64,000 bases of DNA from Actinoplanes philippinensis (lineage in GTDB: Bacteria > Actinomycetota > Actinomycetes > Mycobacteriales > Micromonosporaceae). How positions within the stretch are numbered: position 1 is the stretch's first letter; each line of letters begins with the position of its first letter. The stretch spans positions 160,309-224,308 of the forward strand of contig NZ_FONV01000015.1 of assembly GCF_900113015.1 (NCBI RefSeq). The letters run 5' to 3'. The position numbers and the translations under genes are program-made. The notes beneath the pieces are model-generated. The model was not told where the DNA came from, made no database searches, and saw nothing but the letters and a program-made list of their open reading frames with translations. This document shows positions 7,457-18,495 of the stretch, in pieces.

Positions 7457-9601
7457 CTACCAGACGTACTTGTCGGCGGGGGGTTTGAAATCTTCTCTCG
7501 GTTTGCCCTTGAGGGCATCACGCAAGGTCTGAGCGACAGTGTATTTCGACATGGTCGAGCGGCCCGACCCGACCAGGTGTTCCGGATTGTCCGGGTCGGC
7601 GACGAAGGCCGACGCCGCCAGCTGCGGGGTGTATCCGCTGAACCACGCGGTCTTGTTGCCGTCGGTGGTGCCGCTCTTGCCGGCGATCGGCCGCCCGATG
7701 GTGCCGTAGACCATCGACGACGTGCCCCAGCCGCCGCAGCCGCCGCGGGCCGAGCCGTATCCGGTGACGCAGCGGGCCGCGTCGGTGGCCGCACGGGCGA
7801 CGTTCGCCTTGATCTCCTGGTGGCACCGGGGTTCGGCGATGAGCCGGTCCTGGTAAAGGGCGTTCGACCCGTCGGGGTTGCGGATGCTGAGGACGGGCAG
7901 CGGCTCACAGAATTCGCCCTCGGCGGCGAGGGTGGCGAAGACGTTGGCCATCTCGACCGGGGTGGCGTCGCTGACCCCGAGGGTGAAGGCGCCCCAGCCG
8001 GAGGCGTGCTCCTTGGTGGCGAGCTTGCGGTCGATGTCGGTGCGCCAGCGCAGTCCGAGACGTTCGGCCATGCGGACCGCCTTCTCCGAGCCGATCCGCT
8101 GTTCGAGCTGCACGAAATACGTGTTGACCGACTTGCCGAAACCGGTCCACATGTTCTGGTTGCCGGTCATCGACTTGCTGGAGTTCTTGGGGCACCAGTA
8201 GATGCCACAGGTGGCCGGCCCGGGCGCGGTGATGTAACGGGAGACGAACCGTTGCGGGGCGTAGAAGGAGGTGGACAGCGGCAGGCCTTCTTCGAGAGCG
8301 GCCAGCATCGTGAAGATCTTGAAGGTGGATCCGGCCTGGTAACCGGCCATGTCGCCGCCGCCGAGCAGCGGGTTCACGGTGTTCGGGTAATTGCCTTTGA
8401 CGTCGTCGTCCTGACGCCAGTCGCTGTGCCGGCCGTTCTTCTCCTGGTCCAGGGAGTAGGTGCGGTTCACCGCCATGCTGAGCACCCGCCCGGTGCCGGG
8501 CTGCACGACGACCTGTCCGTGGGCGATGGCGCTGGTCTTCCTCTCCTTCTCCAGGACGTGCTGCATGGCGTACCGCTGGATCTTGGGGTCGATGGAGGTG
8601 ACCACCCGGTATCCGCCGCGGCGCAGATTCTCCTCGCGTTCCAGCGGGGTCCGGCCGAAAGCCGGCTGTTCGCGCCACCAGCTGGTGAAGTAATCGCAGA
8701 AGAAGCCCCAGTCGTTGTGCTTGGGGGCGACAGAGATGCAACCGTTCGGCGGCGTGCTGAGCTTCAGTTTGATCTTCGACTTCTTGGCGGAGGTGGCCTG
8801 TTCGGCGGTGATCGCGTTGCTCTTCAGCATCTGGTCGATGACGTAATTGCGCCGGTCCAGGGCGGCCTTCTGGTTCTTGGTGGCCGGGTCGTAGGCGGAC
8901 GGCGCCTTGACCAGCCCGGCGATGAGCGCCGCCTCGGTGAGGCCGAGATCACGCGGCGCCTTGGAGAAGAAGATCTGCGACGCCGCGAAGATGCCGTAGG
9001 CACGATGCCCGTAATAGGCGGCGTTGAGGTACCGCTCGAGGATCTCCTCCTTGCTGAGCCGCTGTTCCACCTCGATGGCGAGCCGCATCTCGCGGAGTTT
9101 GCGGGCGGCGGTCTGCTCGGTGGCTTCGAGAGCCTCCTGCGGGGTGCGGGCGCTGTCGCGCAACGCCATCCGGACGTATTGCATGGTCAGCGTGGACGCG
9201 CCCTGGGAGACGCCGCCGGCTTTCTGGTTGGCGACGAAGGCCCGGGCCACGCCTTTGGCGTCGACACCGTGATGCTCGTAGAAGCGGGAGTCCTCGGAGG
9301 CCACGATCGCCTTGATCACGTACGGCGACATGTCCTTGAGGGCGACGTGTTTGCGGTGCTCCTCGTAGAACATCGTGAGCAGGGTCTTGCCGTCACCGGC
9401 GTAGACGTAGGTGGTCTGGGCCGGGGGGAGTTCGGTGAGCTGCTCGGGCATGCTCTCGAGAGCTTCGGCGCCGGCCTTGACACCCATGCCGGCCAGCGCG
9501 GCGAACGGGTAGGACAGGCCGGTGATGACCAGGCCCGCGATGAGCCCGGCCCGGATCAGGAGGGCGACTCTTCCGGCTACGGTGAGGTGTCGGTTCGTCA
9601 C
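7457..9601 (-). CDS. Bifunctional penicillin-binding protein (transglycosylase/transpeptidase)
   Basis: A class A penicillin-binding protein that polymerises and cross-links peptidoglycan outside the membrane. A short cytoplasmic start precedes one transmembrane segment (about residues 12-40). The GT51 domain has EDSRFYEHHGVD near residue 100 and GASTLTMQ further on. The transpeptidase domain has all three motifs: STFK (active serine near residue 424), SVN (about 491) and KSGTT (about 643). The GTG at 9601 leaves 84 bases to the divergent cobC gene; an ATG in frame near 9676 is possible but would leave only about 10 bases. Length (714) is normal for actinobacterial PonA-type proteins. Which of the PonA paralogues it is cannot be told. 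Confidence 0.92.
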   Translation of the reverse strand: MTNRHLTVAGRVALLIRAGLIAGLVITGLSYPFAALAGMGVKAGAEALESMPEQLTELPPAQTTYVYAGDGKTLLTMFYEEHRKHVALKDMSPYVIKAIVASEDSRFYEHHGVDAKGVARAFVANQKAGGVSQGASTLTMQYVRMALRDSARTPQEALEATEQTAARKLREMRLAIEVEQRLSKEEILERYLNAAYYGHRAYGIFAASQIFFSKAPRDLGLTEAALIAGLVKAPSAYDPATKNQKAALDRRNYVIDQMLKSNAITAEQATSAKKSKIKLKLSTPPNGCISVAPKHNDWGFFCDYFTSWWREQPAFGRTPLEREENLRRGGYRVVTSIDPKIQRYAMQHVLEKERKTSAIAHGQVVVQPGTGRVLSMAVNRTYSLDQEKNGRHSDWRQDDDVKGNYPNTVNPLLGGGDMAGYQAGSTFKIFTMLAALEEGLPLSTSFYAPQRFVSRYITAPGPATCGIYWCPKNSSKSMTGNQNMWTGFGKSVNTYFVQLEQRIGSEKAVRMAERLGLRWRTDIDRKLATKEHASGWGAFTLGVSDATPVEMANVFATLAAEGEFCEPLPVLSIRNPDGSNALYQDRLIAEPRCHQEIKANVARAATDAARCVTGYGSARGGCGGWGTSSMVYGTIGRPIAGKSGTTDGNKTAWFSGYTPQLAASAFVADPDNPEHLVGSGRSTMSKYTVAQTLRDALKGKPREDFKPPADKYVW

Positions 9602-9685
9602 TCTTTGACGGTATGGCCAAAGCTGCTCATGTTCGGACGGAACGGCCGAAGTCAGGCGTGCCACCGGGTCCGGCATGCTGAGCCC

Positions 9686-10738
9686 ATGAGTTTCGACCTC
9701 GATCATCACGGCGACGCCGAGGTGGGTGCGGGCCTGATCGATCTCGCGGTCAACGTGCGGCACCAGGCCATGCCCGGCTGGCTGGCGGATCCGATCGCGG
9801 CGTCGCTGGGCTCGCTCTCGGCGTACCCGGACGAGCGCGGCGCCACCGCGGCCGTCGCCGCACGGCACCGCCGGGACCCGGCAGAAGTGCTGCTCACAGC
9901 CGGTGCGGCCCAGGCGTTCGTGCTGCTGGCCCAGGCGCTGCGCGGCGCCCGCCGGCCGGTCGTGGTGCATCCGCAGTTCACCGAGCCGGAGGCGGCGCTG
10001 CGCAACGCCGGCCACGAGGTCGAGCGGGTGATCCTGCGCGAGGCGGACGGCTTCCGGCTCGATCCGGGCCTGGTCCCCGAGGACGCCGATCTGGTCTTCG
10101 TGGGCAACCCGACCAACCCGACCTCGGTGCTGCACCCGGCCGCCGACGTGGCGAAACTGGCCCGCCCGGGCCGTGTGCTGGTGGTCGACGAGGCGTTCGC
10201 CGACACCACTTTCCGCGCCGGGGCGCCGGGAGAGCCGGAGTCGCTGGCCGAGCGCCGCGACCTGCCGGGCCTGGTGGTGCTGCGCAGCCTGACCAAGACG
10301 TGGGGCCTGGCCGGCCTGCGGATCGGTTACGCGCTCGGCCCGGCCGATCTGCTGCGACGGCTGGCCGCCGCGCGGCCGCTGTGGGCGGTCTCCACGCCGG
10401 CGCTCGCCGCGGCGGCCGCCTGCGCGTCGCCGGTCGCGGTGGCGGCCGAGCGCGAGATCGCGGGGGCCCTCGCGGCCGAGCGCGCCCACTTGGTGGAACA
10501 GCTGCGGCGAGTGCCGAGCGTCACGGTTCCCGGCGATCCAGCGTCAGCCTTCGTTGCGGTACGCGTCCCGGGCGCCCAAGATGTCCGCGCTGACCTGCGG
10601 AAACGTGGCTATGCGGTGCGCCGTGGCGACACCTTCCCGGGGCTGGGCCCGGATTGGCTCCGGATTGCGGTGCGCGACACTGCCACCACAGACCGATTCG
10701 TGCAGACTCTGAGCGAAGTGATCGAGGAGCGACCGTGA
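9686..10738 (+). CDS. cobC: Rv2231c-type PLP-dependent aminotransferase CobC
   Basis: A fold-type I pyridoxal-phosphate enzyme of 350 residues, related to histidinol-phosphate aminotransferase and threonine-phosphate decarboxylase. In the cobalamin context such proteins are annotated CobC and are proposed to make the aminopropanol side arm. Visible motifs are GNPTNPTS (about residues 135-142), the VVDEAFAD strand with the PLP-contacting Asp, and SLTKTWGLAGLRIGY with the Schiff-base lysine near residue 205. The ATG at 9686 starts the family-like N-terminus. Its stop overlaps the start of cobT (GTGA), so the two are cotranscribed and probably translationally coupled. The decarboxylase activity itself is inferred from context. 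Confidence 0.88.
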   Translation: MSFDLDHHGDAEVGAGLIDLAVNVRHQAMPGWLADPIAASLGSLSAYPDERGATAAVAARHRRDPAEVLLTAGAAQAFVLLAQALRGARRPVVVHPQFTEPEAALRNAGHEVERVILREADGFRLDPGLVPEDADLVFVGNPTNPTSVLHPAADVAKLARPGRVLVVDEAFADTTFRAGAPGEPESLAERRDLPGLVVLRSLTKTWGLAGLRIGYALGPADLLRRLAAARPLWAVSTPALAAAAACASPVAVAAEREIAGALAAERAHLVEQLRRVPSVTVPGDPASAFVAVRVPGAQDVRADLRKRGYAVRRGDTFPGLGPDWLRIAVRDTATTDRFVQTLSEVIEERP

Positions 10739-11787
10739 CGCTGGAGACCACCCTGGCGGCCATCCGGCCCGCCGACGGCGAGGCGATGACCGCCGCCCGC
10801 GACCTGCAGGCCCGTCTCACCAAGCCGGCCGGCTCGCTGGGCGCTCTGGAGGAGTTGTCGGTGCGCCTGGCCGGGCTGGCCGGGGTGTGCCCGCCGCCGC
10901 TGCCCGAGCCGGCCACCGTCGCCGTCTTCGCCGGTGACCACGGGGTGCACGCCCAGCGGGTCAGCCCCTGGCCACAGGAGGTCACCGCGCAGATGGTGGC
11001 CAACTTCGTGGCCGGTGGCGCCGTGGTCAACGCGTTCGCCCGGCAGACCGGCGCCGACGTCATGGTGGTCGACGTCGGGGTGGCGATCCCGCTGCACGGC
11101 GGCCCCAACCTGCTGGACGCCAACGTGCGGCGCGGCACCCGCGACATGACGGTGGGCCCGGCCCTGACCCGCGAGGAGGCCCTGGCCGCTGTCGAGGTCG
11201 GCATCCGGGTCGCCGAGACACTCGTCGAGCAGGGTGCGAAAGCGCTGCTCACCGGCGACATGGGCATCGCCAACACGACACCCGCGGCCGCGCTGATCGC
11301 GGCCTTCACCGGCGTGTCGGCGGGGGTGGTGACCGGTCGGGGCACCGGCATCGACGACGAGACCCTCGCGCACAAGGTCGCCGTGGTGACGGCCGCGCTG
11401 GACCGGCACTCCCCGGACCCGGCCGACCCGCTGGGCGTGCTCGCCACGGTCGGCGGCCTGGAGCACGCCGCGCTGACCGGGTTCATCCTCGGCGCCGCAG
11501 CGTGCCGGGTGCCGGTGATCGTCGACGGCGTGATCGCCGCCTCGGCCGCCGTCACCGCCGCGGCGTTCGCCCCCGACGCGGTGGCCGCGATGGTCGCCGG
11601 GCACCGTTCGGTCGAGCCGGGCGCCGGCATCGCGCTGGCCCACCTGGGCCTGGAGCCGCTTCTCGACCTCGGCATGCGCCTCGGCGAGGGCAGCGGAGCG
11701 GTGCTGGCCCTGCCCGTCGTCCAGGCCGCGGTGCGAGTGCTGCACGAGGTGGCGACGTTCGACTCGGCGGGGGTGTCGGAGAAATGA
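10735..11787 (+). CDS. cobT: Nicotinate-nucleotide-dimethylbenzimidazole phosphoribosyltransferase
   Basis: CobT makes alpha-ribazole phosphate from dimethylbenzimidazole and nicotinate mononucleotide for the lower ligand of cobalamin. Family features are TKPAGSLGALEELS near the N-terminus, the FAGDHGV segment, the glycine loop GDMGIANTT in the middle, and the C-terminal HRSVEPGA with the catalytic glutamate. The GTG at 10735 overlaps the cobC stop by four bases and has GAGGAGCG upstream. Length of 350 is as expected. Its last codons carry a 17-base word that is repeated at the start of the next gene (see repeat at 11773). Confidence 0.94.
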   Translation: MTLETTLAAIRPADGEAMTAARDLQARLTKPAGSLGALEELSVRLAGLAGVCPPPLPEPATVAVFAGDHGVHAQRVSPWPQEVTAQMVANFVAGGAVVNAFARQTGADVMVVDVGVAIPLHGGPNLLDANVRRGTRDMTVGPALTREEALAAVEVGIRVAETLVEQGAKALLTGDMGIANTTPAAALIAAFTGVSAGVVTGRGTGIDDETLAHKVAVVTAALDRHSPDPADPLGVLATVGGLEHAALTGFILGAAACRVPVIVDGVIAASAAVTAAAFAPDAVAAMVAGHRSVEPGAGIALAHLGLEPLLDLGMRLGEGSGAVLALPVVQAAVRVLHEVATFDSAGVSEK

Positions 11788-11925
11788 GCGAGGGGCCGCC
11801 CGCCGGGGGCACGCGGAGCCGCCGTCGAAGGCGCGCGGCCAGTCGGGGAATGGAGCGCGTCGCCGCCGTCGTAGGCGCGCGGGGAGTGTCGGGCAGATGA
11901 GCGCGGGAGTGTCGGAGAAATGAGC
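11773..11925. repeat. Direct repeats flanking the cobT-cobA spacer
   Basis: The 17-base word GTGTCGGAGAAATGAGC occurs at 11773-11789, where its TGA is the cobT stop, and exactly again at 11909-11925, where its ATG is the start of cobA. A third, imperfect copy lies at 11886-11902. The 132-base spacer between the genes is otherwise GC-rich without a recognisable gene. It looks like a duplication of the gene junction that pushed the two genes apart. Confidence 0.7.
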
Positions 11926-13128
11926 ATCTACCCCCTGGGACTGCGCCTCGAGGGCCGTCGCGTGCTGGTGGTCGGCGGTGGCACGGTCGCCACACGCCGG
12001 GTTCCGGCGTTGATCGCGGCGGGCGCCCACGTCGAGATCGTCTCTCCGGAACTCACCCCCACCCTGCAAGGACACGTCGACGCGGGCCGCGTGACCTGGA
12101 CGCCACGGCGCTTCGCGCCCGGCGACGTCGAGGGTGCCTGGCTGGTCCATGTCGCGGTCGACGACGCGGAGGCGGCGGCCCAGGTCAGTGTCGCCGCCGA
12201 GCAAAACCGGATCTTCTGTGTACGGGCTGACGACCGCGACGCCGCAACCGCCTGGACCCCGGCCGTCACCCGGCACGGCCAGGTCACCGTGGCGGTCACC
12301 GACGGTGGTGATCGCCGCCGTGCGATGGCGGTCCGCGACATGGTGGCCACCGTCCTGGAGGCCTCCCCACCGGCCGCGCCCGAGCTCAAGGGCGTGGCCC
12401 TGGTCGGCGCCGGCCCCGGCGACCCGGAGCTGATCACCGTGAAGGGCCGCCGCCTGCTCGCGGCCGCCGACGTGGTGGTCGCCGACCGGCTGGTTCCCGG
12501 CATGCTGCTGGGCGAGCTACGTCCCGAGGTCGAGCTGATCGACGCCGCCAAGATCCCGTATGGTCCGCAGGCCGCCCAGGAGGAGATCAACCGGATCCTG
12601 GTGGACCGGGCGACCCAGGGGAAGTTCGTGGTCCGGCTCAAGGGCGGCGACAACTTCGTCTTCGGCCGTGGCGGCGAGGAGGCGCTGGCCTGCGCCCAGG
12701 CGGGTGTCCCGGTGCTCGTCGTGCCCGGCGTGACGAGCTCGATCGCGGCGCCCGCGCTGGCCGGCATCCCGGTCACGCACCGGGGGGTGGCACACGAGTT
12801 CACGGTCATCTCCGGTCACATCCCACCGGACCACCCGGACACCCTGGTCGACTGGCCGGCCCTGGCCCGGATGCGCGGCACCATCGTGGTGATGATGGGC
12901 TTGAAGAACCTCCCGAAGATCGCGGCACGCCTGATCGCCGAGGGCCGCTCGGCGGATACCCCGGTCGGCGTGGTGCAGGAGGGTTCGACGGCCCACCAGC
13001 GGTCCTTGACCAGCACGCTGGGCGCGGTCGCCGAGGAGACCGCGACGGCCGGCATCCGACCACCAGCAGTCGTCGTGATCGGCGAGGTGGTCACGGTGGG
13101 GGAGTCCTTCACCCCAGCGGCTGGCTGA
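11920..13128 (+). CDS. cobA: Fused precorrin-2 dehydrogenase / uroporphyrinogen-III C-methyltransferase
   Basis: A 402-residue two-domain protein. The first 150 residues are a CysG/Met8-like NAD-binding domain (LVVGGGTVATRR), which oxidises precorrin-2. The rest is a SAM-dependent uroporphyrinogen-III methyltransferase with VGAGPGDPELITVKG, the family signature DVVVADRLV and RLKGGDNFVFGRGGEE, and GVTSS. Product is precorrin-2 for cobalamin or, after oxidation, sirohydrochlorin for sirohaem. It lacks nothing obvious from the methyltransferase. The ATG lies within a repeated word shared with the cobT end. It is the last of the cobC-cobT-cobA run. Confidence 0.93.
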   Translation: MSIYPLGLRLEGRRVLVVGGGTVATRRVPALIAAGAHVEIVSPELTPTLQGHVDAGRVTWTPRRFAPGDVEGAWLVHVAVDDAEAAAQVSVAAEQNRIFCVRADDRDAATAWTPAVTRHGQVTVAVTDGGDRRRAMAVRDMVATVLEASPPAAPELKGVALVGAGPGDPELITVKGRRLLAAADVVVADRLVPGMLLGELRPEVELIDAAKIPYGPQAAQEEINRILVDRATQGKFVVRLKGGDNFVFGRGGEEALACAQAGVPVLVVPGVTSSIAAPALAGIPVTHRGVAHEFTVISGHIPPDHPDTLVDWPALARMRGTIVVMMGLKNLPKIAARLIAEGRSADTPVGVVQEGSTAHQRSLTSTLGAVAEETATAGIRPPAVVVIGEVVTVGESFTPAAG

Positions 13129-13220
13129 TCAATAACGGCCGCCGGGCCGACCCAGACGGACTAACCAGGCTGCGCGGATCGAACCGGCCCGGCGGAGTGG
13201 CCCGGCGAACCGGCCCGGCG

Positions 13221-13345
13221 GAGTGGCCAGGCGGCGCGCAGCAGAACGGTCGCCGGGCCGGAACCGAGTGGCCAGGCGGCGCGGAGCAGAACGGTCGCCG
13301 GGCCGGAACCGAGTGGCCACGCGGCGCGGAGCAGAACGGCCCGGG
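13221..13345. repeat. 45-bp tandem repeat in the spacer before otsA
   Basis: Two full 45-bp copies (13221-13265, 13266-13310) and a partial third (from 13311) are almost identical. A shorter degenerate start is seen at about 13190. The array sits in the 337-base space between the convergent cobA and otsA genes. Reading frames across it give only repeated Arg-rich peptides, so I treat it as noncoding. No terminator stem with a T-run was seen here. Confidence 0.9.
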
Positions 13346-13465
13346 ATGGGGCCCGGCGTGAAGGGTGGGGCGGTGTGGGGGAGTCCGTGTGGGTCGGGGG
13401 CGCGTTGGCCGTACCGCTGAGGGAGGACGCCGGGACGGAAACGGCCCGGCGCCCTCTCGCTGACC

Positions 13466-14860
13466 TCAGCCCTCGTCGACGCCGAGTTCGTCGAGGAACG
13501 AGCGCGCCCAGCGTGCGACGTCGTGGGTCCGCAGGTGGCGCTGCATCACCCGCATGCGTCGTTTCAGCTCGGCCGGCTCGGCGCCGACCGCGCGGAGCAG
13601 CGCGTCCTTCACCCCGTCGGGGTCGTGCGGATTGCACAGGAATGCCTGGCGCAGCTCGGTGGCCGCCCCGGCGAACTCGCTGAGCACCAGCGCGCCGCCG
13701 GTGTCGCCGCGGCAGGCGATGTACTCCTTGGCGACCAGGTTCATCCCGTCGCGCAGCGGGGTCACCATCATGACGTCGGCCGCCGCATACATCGCGGCCA
13801 GCTCCTGCTTGCTGACCGACTGGTGCAGGTAGTGCACGGCCGGCGTGCCGACCCGGCCGAACTCGCCGTTGATCCGGCCGACCTCGCGCTCCACCTTCAC
13901 CCGGAGGGTCTGGTAGTGCTCGACGCGCTCCCGGCTGGGTGTGGCGACCTGCACCATCACGGCGTCGCCGATGTTCAGCTTGCCGTCGGCGAGCAGCTCG
14001 CGGAACGCCTTGAGGCGCAGCTCGATGCCCTTGGTGTAGTCGAGCCGGTCGACGCCGAGGATCACCGTTTTCGGGTCGCCGAGCTCGGCCCGGATCTGTT
14101 TGGCGCGGGACTGCACCGCCGGGTCGGCGGCGAGCCGCTCCATCTCCGCGGTGTCGATGCTGATCGGGAACGCGCCGGCTTTCACCTTGCGCCCGTCGAC
14201 CTGGATCGACTGGCCCTCGTAGCGCAGGCCGAGCAGGTGCCGGGCGAGGCGGACGAAATTCTGGGCGGCCAGGCGCTGCTGGAAGCCGACCAGGTCGGCG
14301 CCGAGCAGGCCGCGCAGGATCTCGGCCCGGAACGGCATCTGCATGAACAGCTCGATCGGCGGGAACGGGATGTGCAGGAAGAACCCGATCTTCAGGTCCG
14401 GCCGCATCTCCCGGAGCATCGACGGCACGAGCTGCAACTGGTAGTCCTGCACCCAGACGGTGGCGCCCTCCGCGGCCACCTCCGCCGCGGCCTGCGCGAA
14501 CCGGTGGTTGACCACCCGGTACGTCTCACGCCAGCGCCGTTTGTAGACCGGGGTCTCGACGGCGTCGTGGTAGAGCGGCCAGATGGTCGCGTTGGACTGA
14601 CCCTCGTAGTAGCGTTCCAGCTCCTCGTCGCTGAGCGGAACCGGGTGGATGTGGATGCCCTCGAGGTCGAACGGCTCGGGCGCCTCTCCCGAGCCACCGG
14701 CCCATCCGATCCAGGTGCCCTGATGCTCGACCAGGACCGGATGCAGGGCTGTGACCAGGCCGCCCGGACTGGGCCGCCACTGCTTCTCACCGTCCGGCGT
14801 TGTGACCTCGTCCACGGGCAGACGGTTGGCGACGACGACGAAGGAACTTCGTTGGGCCAC
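13466..14860 (-). CDS. otsA: Alpha,alpha-trehalose-phosphate synthase (GT20)
   Basis: OtsA joins UDP- or GDP/ADP-glucose to glucose-6-phosphate to form trehalose-6-phosphate, for osmotic and general stress protection. The 464-residue protein has the family's NRLPV N-terminus, SPGGLVTAL, VWVQDYQLQLVPSMLR, FFLHIPFPP, the LGVDRLDYTKGI phosphate-binding segment, and LVLSEFAGAA near the C-terminus. The GTG at 14860 is preceded by GGAGGTG at good spacing. A related specificity (glucosylglycerol-phosphate synthase) is possible, but these motifs and length fit OtsA. No phosphatase (otsB) is adjacent. Confidence 0.92.
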   Translation of the reverse strand: MAQRSSFVVVANRLPVDEVTTPDGEKQWRPSPGGLVTALHPVLVEHQGTWIGWAGGSGEAPEPFDLEGIHIHPVPLSDEELERYYEGQSNATIWPLYHDAVETPVYKRRWRETYRVVNHRFAQAAAEVAAEGATVWVQDYQLQLVPSMLREMRPDLKIGFFLHIPFPPIELFMQMPFRAEILRGLLGADLVGFQQRLAAQNFVRLARHLLGLRYEGQSIQVDGRKVKAGAFPISIDTAEMERLAADPAVQSRAKQIRAELGDPKTVILGVDRLDYTKGIELRLKAFRELLADGKLNIGDAVMVQVATPSRERVEHYQTLRVKVEREVGRINGEFGRVGTPAVHYLHQSVSKQELAAMYAAADVMMVTPLRDGMNLVAKEYIACRGDTGGALVLSEFAGAATELRQAFLCNPHDPDGVKDALLRAVGAEPAELKRRMRVMQRHLRTHDVARWARSFLDELGVDEG

Positions 14861-14997
14861 GCTGAGTACACCTCCGAGTGGTTTCTGTTCCCACCGTGAG
14901 CCTACTGTGTGTAAGCTCCCGCTCTCTCACCGGCTCCGGTCCGCCGCCGTGATCGACGGAGATGGACCCGGCTGGGGCGGGGTGCCATCCTGTGCCG

Positions 14998-15510
14998 GTG
15001 ACCCCGCGTGATGATCATTCCCAGCGACGGCAGCCATTGTTCTTCCCTGTGGTGATCGCCACGGCGCTGCTCGCGATCATCGGCCTGATCGGTGGCTATC
15101 TGCTCTCCGAGCGGCGCGGCTCGGGAAAGCCGGTCTCCGAGCCGTCGCCGACGTTGTCACTCCTCCCCGCGTATCAGGCCTGCCTGGACCGTACCCAGGA
15201 AATGGGCGCTCAATTCGGGGCGAACGGGGAATTGCGGCAGGTCCTGCGGGTACGGACCGAGAGCCGCTCGGTGATCTGGATCTGCCAGGACGCGAGCGGT
15301 GCTCTCTTCTACCACGCCAACAAGGGCGGCGCGGAGGCCCCGTGGGTGGAGAACAAGACCGCGTTGTTCCTGGCCGGAGTGCAGTACGACGGGACGGGCT
15401 CGTTCACCGCCACGGCGAGCGACGGGGCGACCTTCACGGTCAGCCTCGACCGGCTCGTCATCACCCACAACGACGGCACGCGCGAGGAGCAGGCCGTCGT
15501 TCAGGATTGA
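14998..15510 (+). CDS. Hypothetical membrane-anchored protein
   Basis: A protein of about 170 residues with a short basic N-terminus, one transmembrane segment (LFFPVVIATALLAIIGLIGGYLL), and an outside-facing domain with paired cysteines (AYQACLDRT and VIWICQDASG). No known family is recognised. The GTG at 14998 gives a compact N-terminus; an ATG at 14962 with a weak CGGAG site is the alternative. It is divergent from otsA and upstream of ettA, with about 100 bases to the latter. Codon use is typical of real genes here. Confidence 0.7.
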   Translation: MTPRDDHSQRRQPLFFPVVIATALLAIIGLIGGYLLSERRGSGKPVSEPSPTLSLLPAYQACLDRTQEMGAQFGANGELRQVLRVRTESRSVIWICQDASGALFYHANKGGAEAPWVENKTALFLAGVQYDGTGSFTATASDGATFTVSLDRLVITHNDGTREEQAVVQD

Positions 15511-15608
15511 AGTGCCCGGGGTTGCCGAACGTCCCCGGCGTGGCGGGTGGAAAGATTGTCCTTTGATCCCGGCACCGACAATCCACGATCTCGGAGGTAG
15601 GGCACACC

Positions 15609-17277
<1,669 letters not shown>

Positions 17278-17285
<8 letters not shown>

Positions 17286-17691
17286 CGGTCGTTTCGTCTA
17301 CGACGTGCCCGTGCGCTGGTCCGACATGGACGCGTACGGGCACGTCAACAACGCGCGCTTCCTCACCCTGTACGAGGAGGCGCGCGTGGCGATGTTCTTC
17401 GTCGGGGCCAAGGCGCACGGCCTGGGCTCCTTCGAGGAGGGCATCGTCATCGCCCGGCACGAGATCGACTACCTGCGGCCGGTCGACTTCGGTGATCCGG
17501 TCCGCATCGAGATGTGGATCTCCGAGTTGCGTGCCGCGGCTTTCACCGTCTCCTACGAGCTGTTCGACGACGGTGTCCTCGCCAGCCGGGCCAGGTCCGT
17601 CTGTGTGCCGTACAACCTGGTCAACGGGCATCCACGCCGGCTGTCCGACGCCGAGCGGGACTTTCTGCGGCCGTACACCGAGGTGTCTTGA
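17278..17691 (+). CDS. Acyl-CoA thioesterase, hotdog fold (4HBT/YbgC type)
   Basis: A single hotdog domain of 137 residues. The diagnostic VRWSDMDAYGHVNNARFLTLYEEAR at the N-terminus contains the catalytic-type Asp and the HVNN motif. Such enzymes cleave acyl-CoA thioesters in the cytoplasm; the acyl group is unknown. It overlaps ettA by 8 bases, so it is coupled to it. The same pair (Rv2477c and Rv2475c, from memory) lies close together in mycobacteria. Confidence 0.9.
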
Positions 17692-17707
17692 TGAACGTTG
17701 ACCGGTC

Positions 17708-18367
17708 ATGAGTGAGCACGGCCTGCTCGGGGTTCCCGACGCAGGCGCGTTCCTGGCGCGGCTCACCAGGCTCGATCCGTCCGCGCCGGTGCGGCTCCGC
17801 TCGTCCGGTGGCCGGACCGCCCTGTGGGCCCGGCTTCCATGGGAGGTGCTGGTCACCCGGGAGGTGGCCGGTCCGGGGCCGGGTGATGCCACCGTCTCGG
17901 CCGCGGACCTGCTCGCCGTGCTGGCCGCCGGTGGCGCCGCGCTGCCGGAGCGCCGTGACACGCAGTGGCGCTGGCCGCTTCCGCCGCCGGCGAGCCGGGC
18001 CGTCGAGTCGATCTCCGGCGCCGAGCTGACGCAGCTCGCCGCGGCGGCCGCCGGGACCCTGCGGGAGATCGCGTCGGGCGGGATGTCCGGGCGTGCGGTC
18101 GGCCAGAGGGCGGTACGGGACGCGCTCCTCGACCATGTGGCGATGGTGGTCACCCCGGATGCCGGCGAGCCGGTGCGGATCTCCCAGCGACTCGTGCAGG
18201 CGGTCGCCCGGATGGGTTTCCTCGGCCCGCGGGACGGGGATCCGGTGGAGGCCAGGGTTCGGGTGGCCGGTGGTTGGGTGGGAATTTCTGCACCATATGG
18301 AGTAGCGTGGCGACAGAGCGTCCACAAATTGACCGTTATGCCGATGGTGGGTCACCCGAAAGGGTGA
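17708..18367 (+). CDS. Hypothetical protein, third gene of the ettA operon
   Basis: A soluble 219-residue protein with no recognised family, signal peptide or membrane segment. It is Ala/Arg/Leu-rich with mixed helix and strand. A central helical part (AELTQLAAAAAGTLREIA) precedes a C-terminal strand-rich part ending near VRVAGGWVGISAPYGVAWRQ. It starts 16 bases after the thioesterase stop on the same strand, which suggests one transcript with ettA. Codon use is that of a real gene. Similar genes probably occur in related genera, but I cannot name the family. Confidence 0.75.
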   Translation: MSEHGLLGVPDAGAFLARLTRLDPSAPVRLRSSGGRTALWARLPWEVLVTREVAGPGPGDATVSAADLLAVLAAGGAALPERRDTQWRWPLPPPASRAVESISGAELTQLAAAAAGTLREIASGGMSGRAVGQRAVRDALLDHVAMVVTPDAGEPVRISQRLVQAVARMGFLGPRDGDPVEARVRVAGGWVGISAPYGVAWRQSVHKLTVMPMVGHPKG

Positions 18368-18495
18368 CGGTGGATCGTTCTTCTGGTCCCGCCCTCCCGT
18401 TAGGGGGATGACCTTCAGGAAGCGTGCGGGTACCGTCGGCCCTCGGATCCACTGCAACGTCCGGCGTGGGTCTGTTGGGGAGCGAGGTGCACACG

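Noticed and set aside
13129..13320. A 63-residue Arg-rich reading frame on the minus strand in the 45-bp repeats.
   Set aside because: It is only a translation of the tandem array, with no ribosome site and no link to known proteins.
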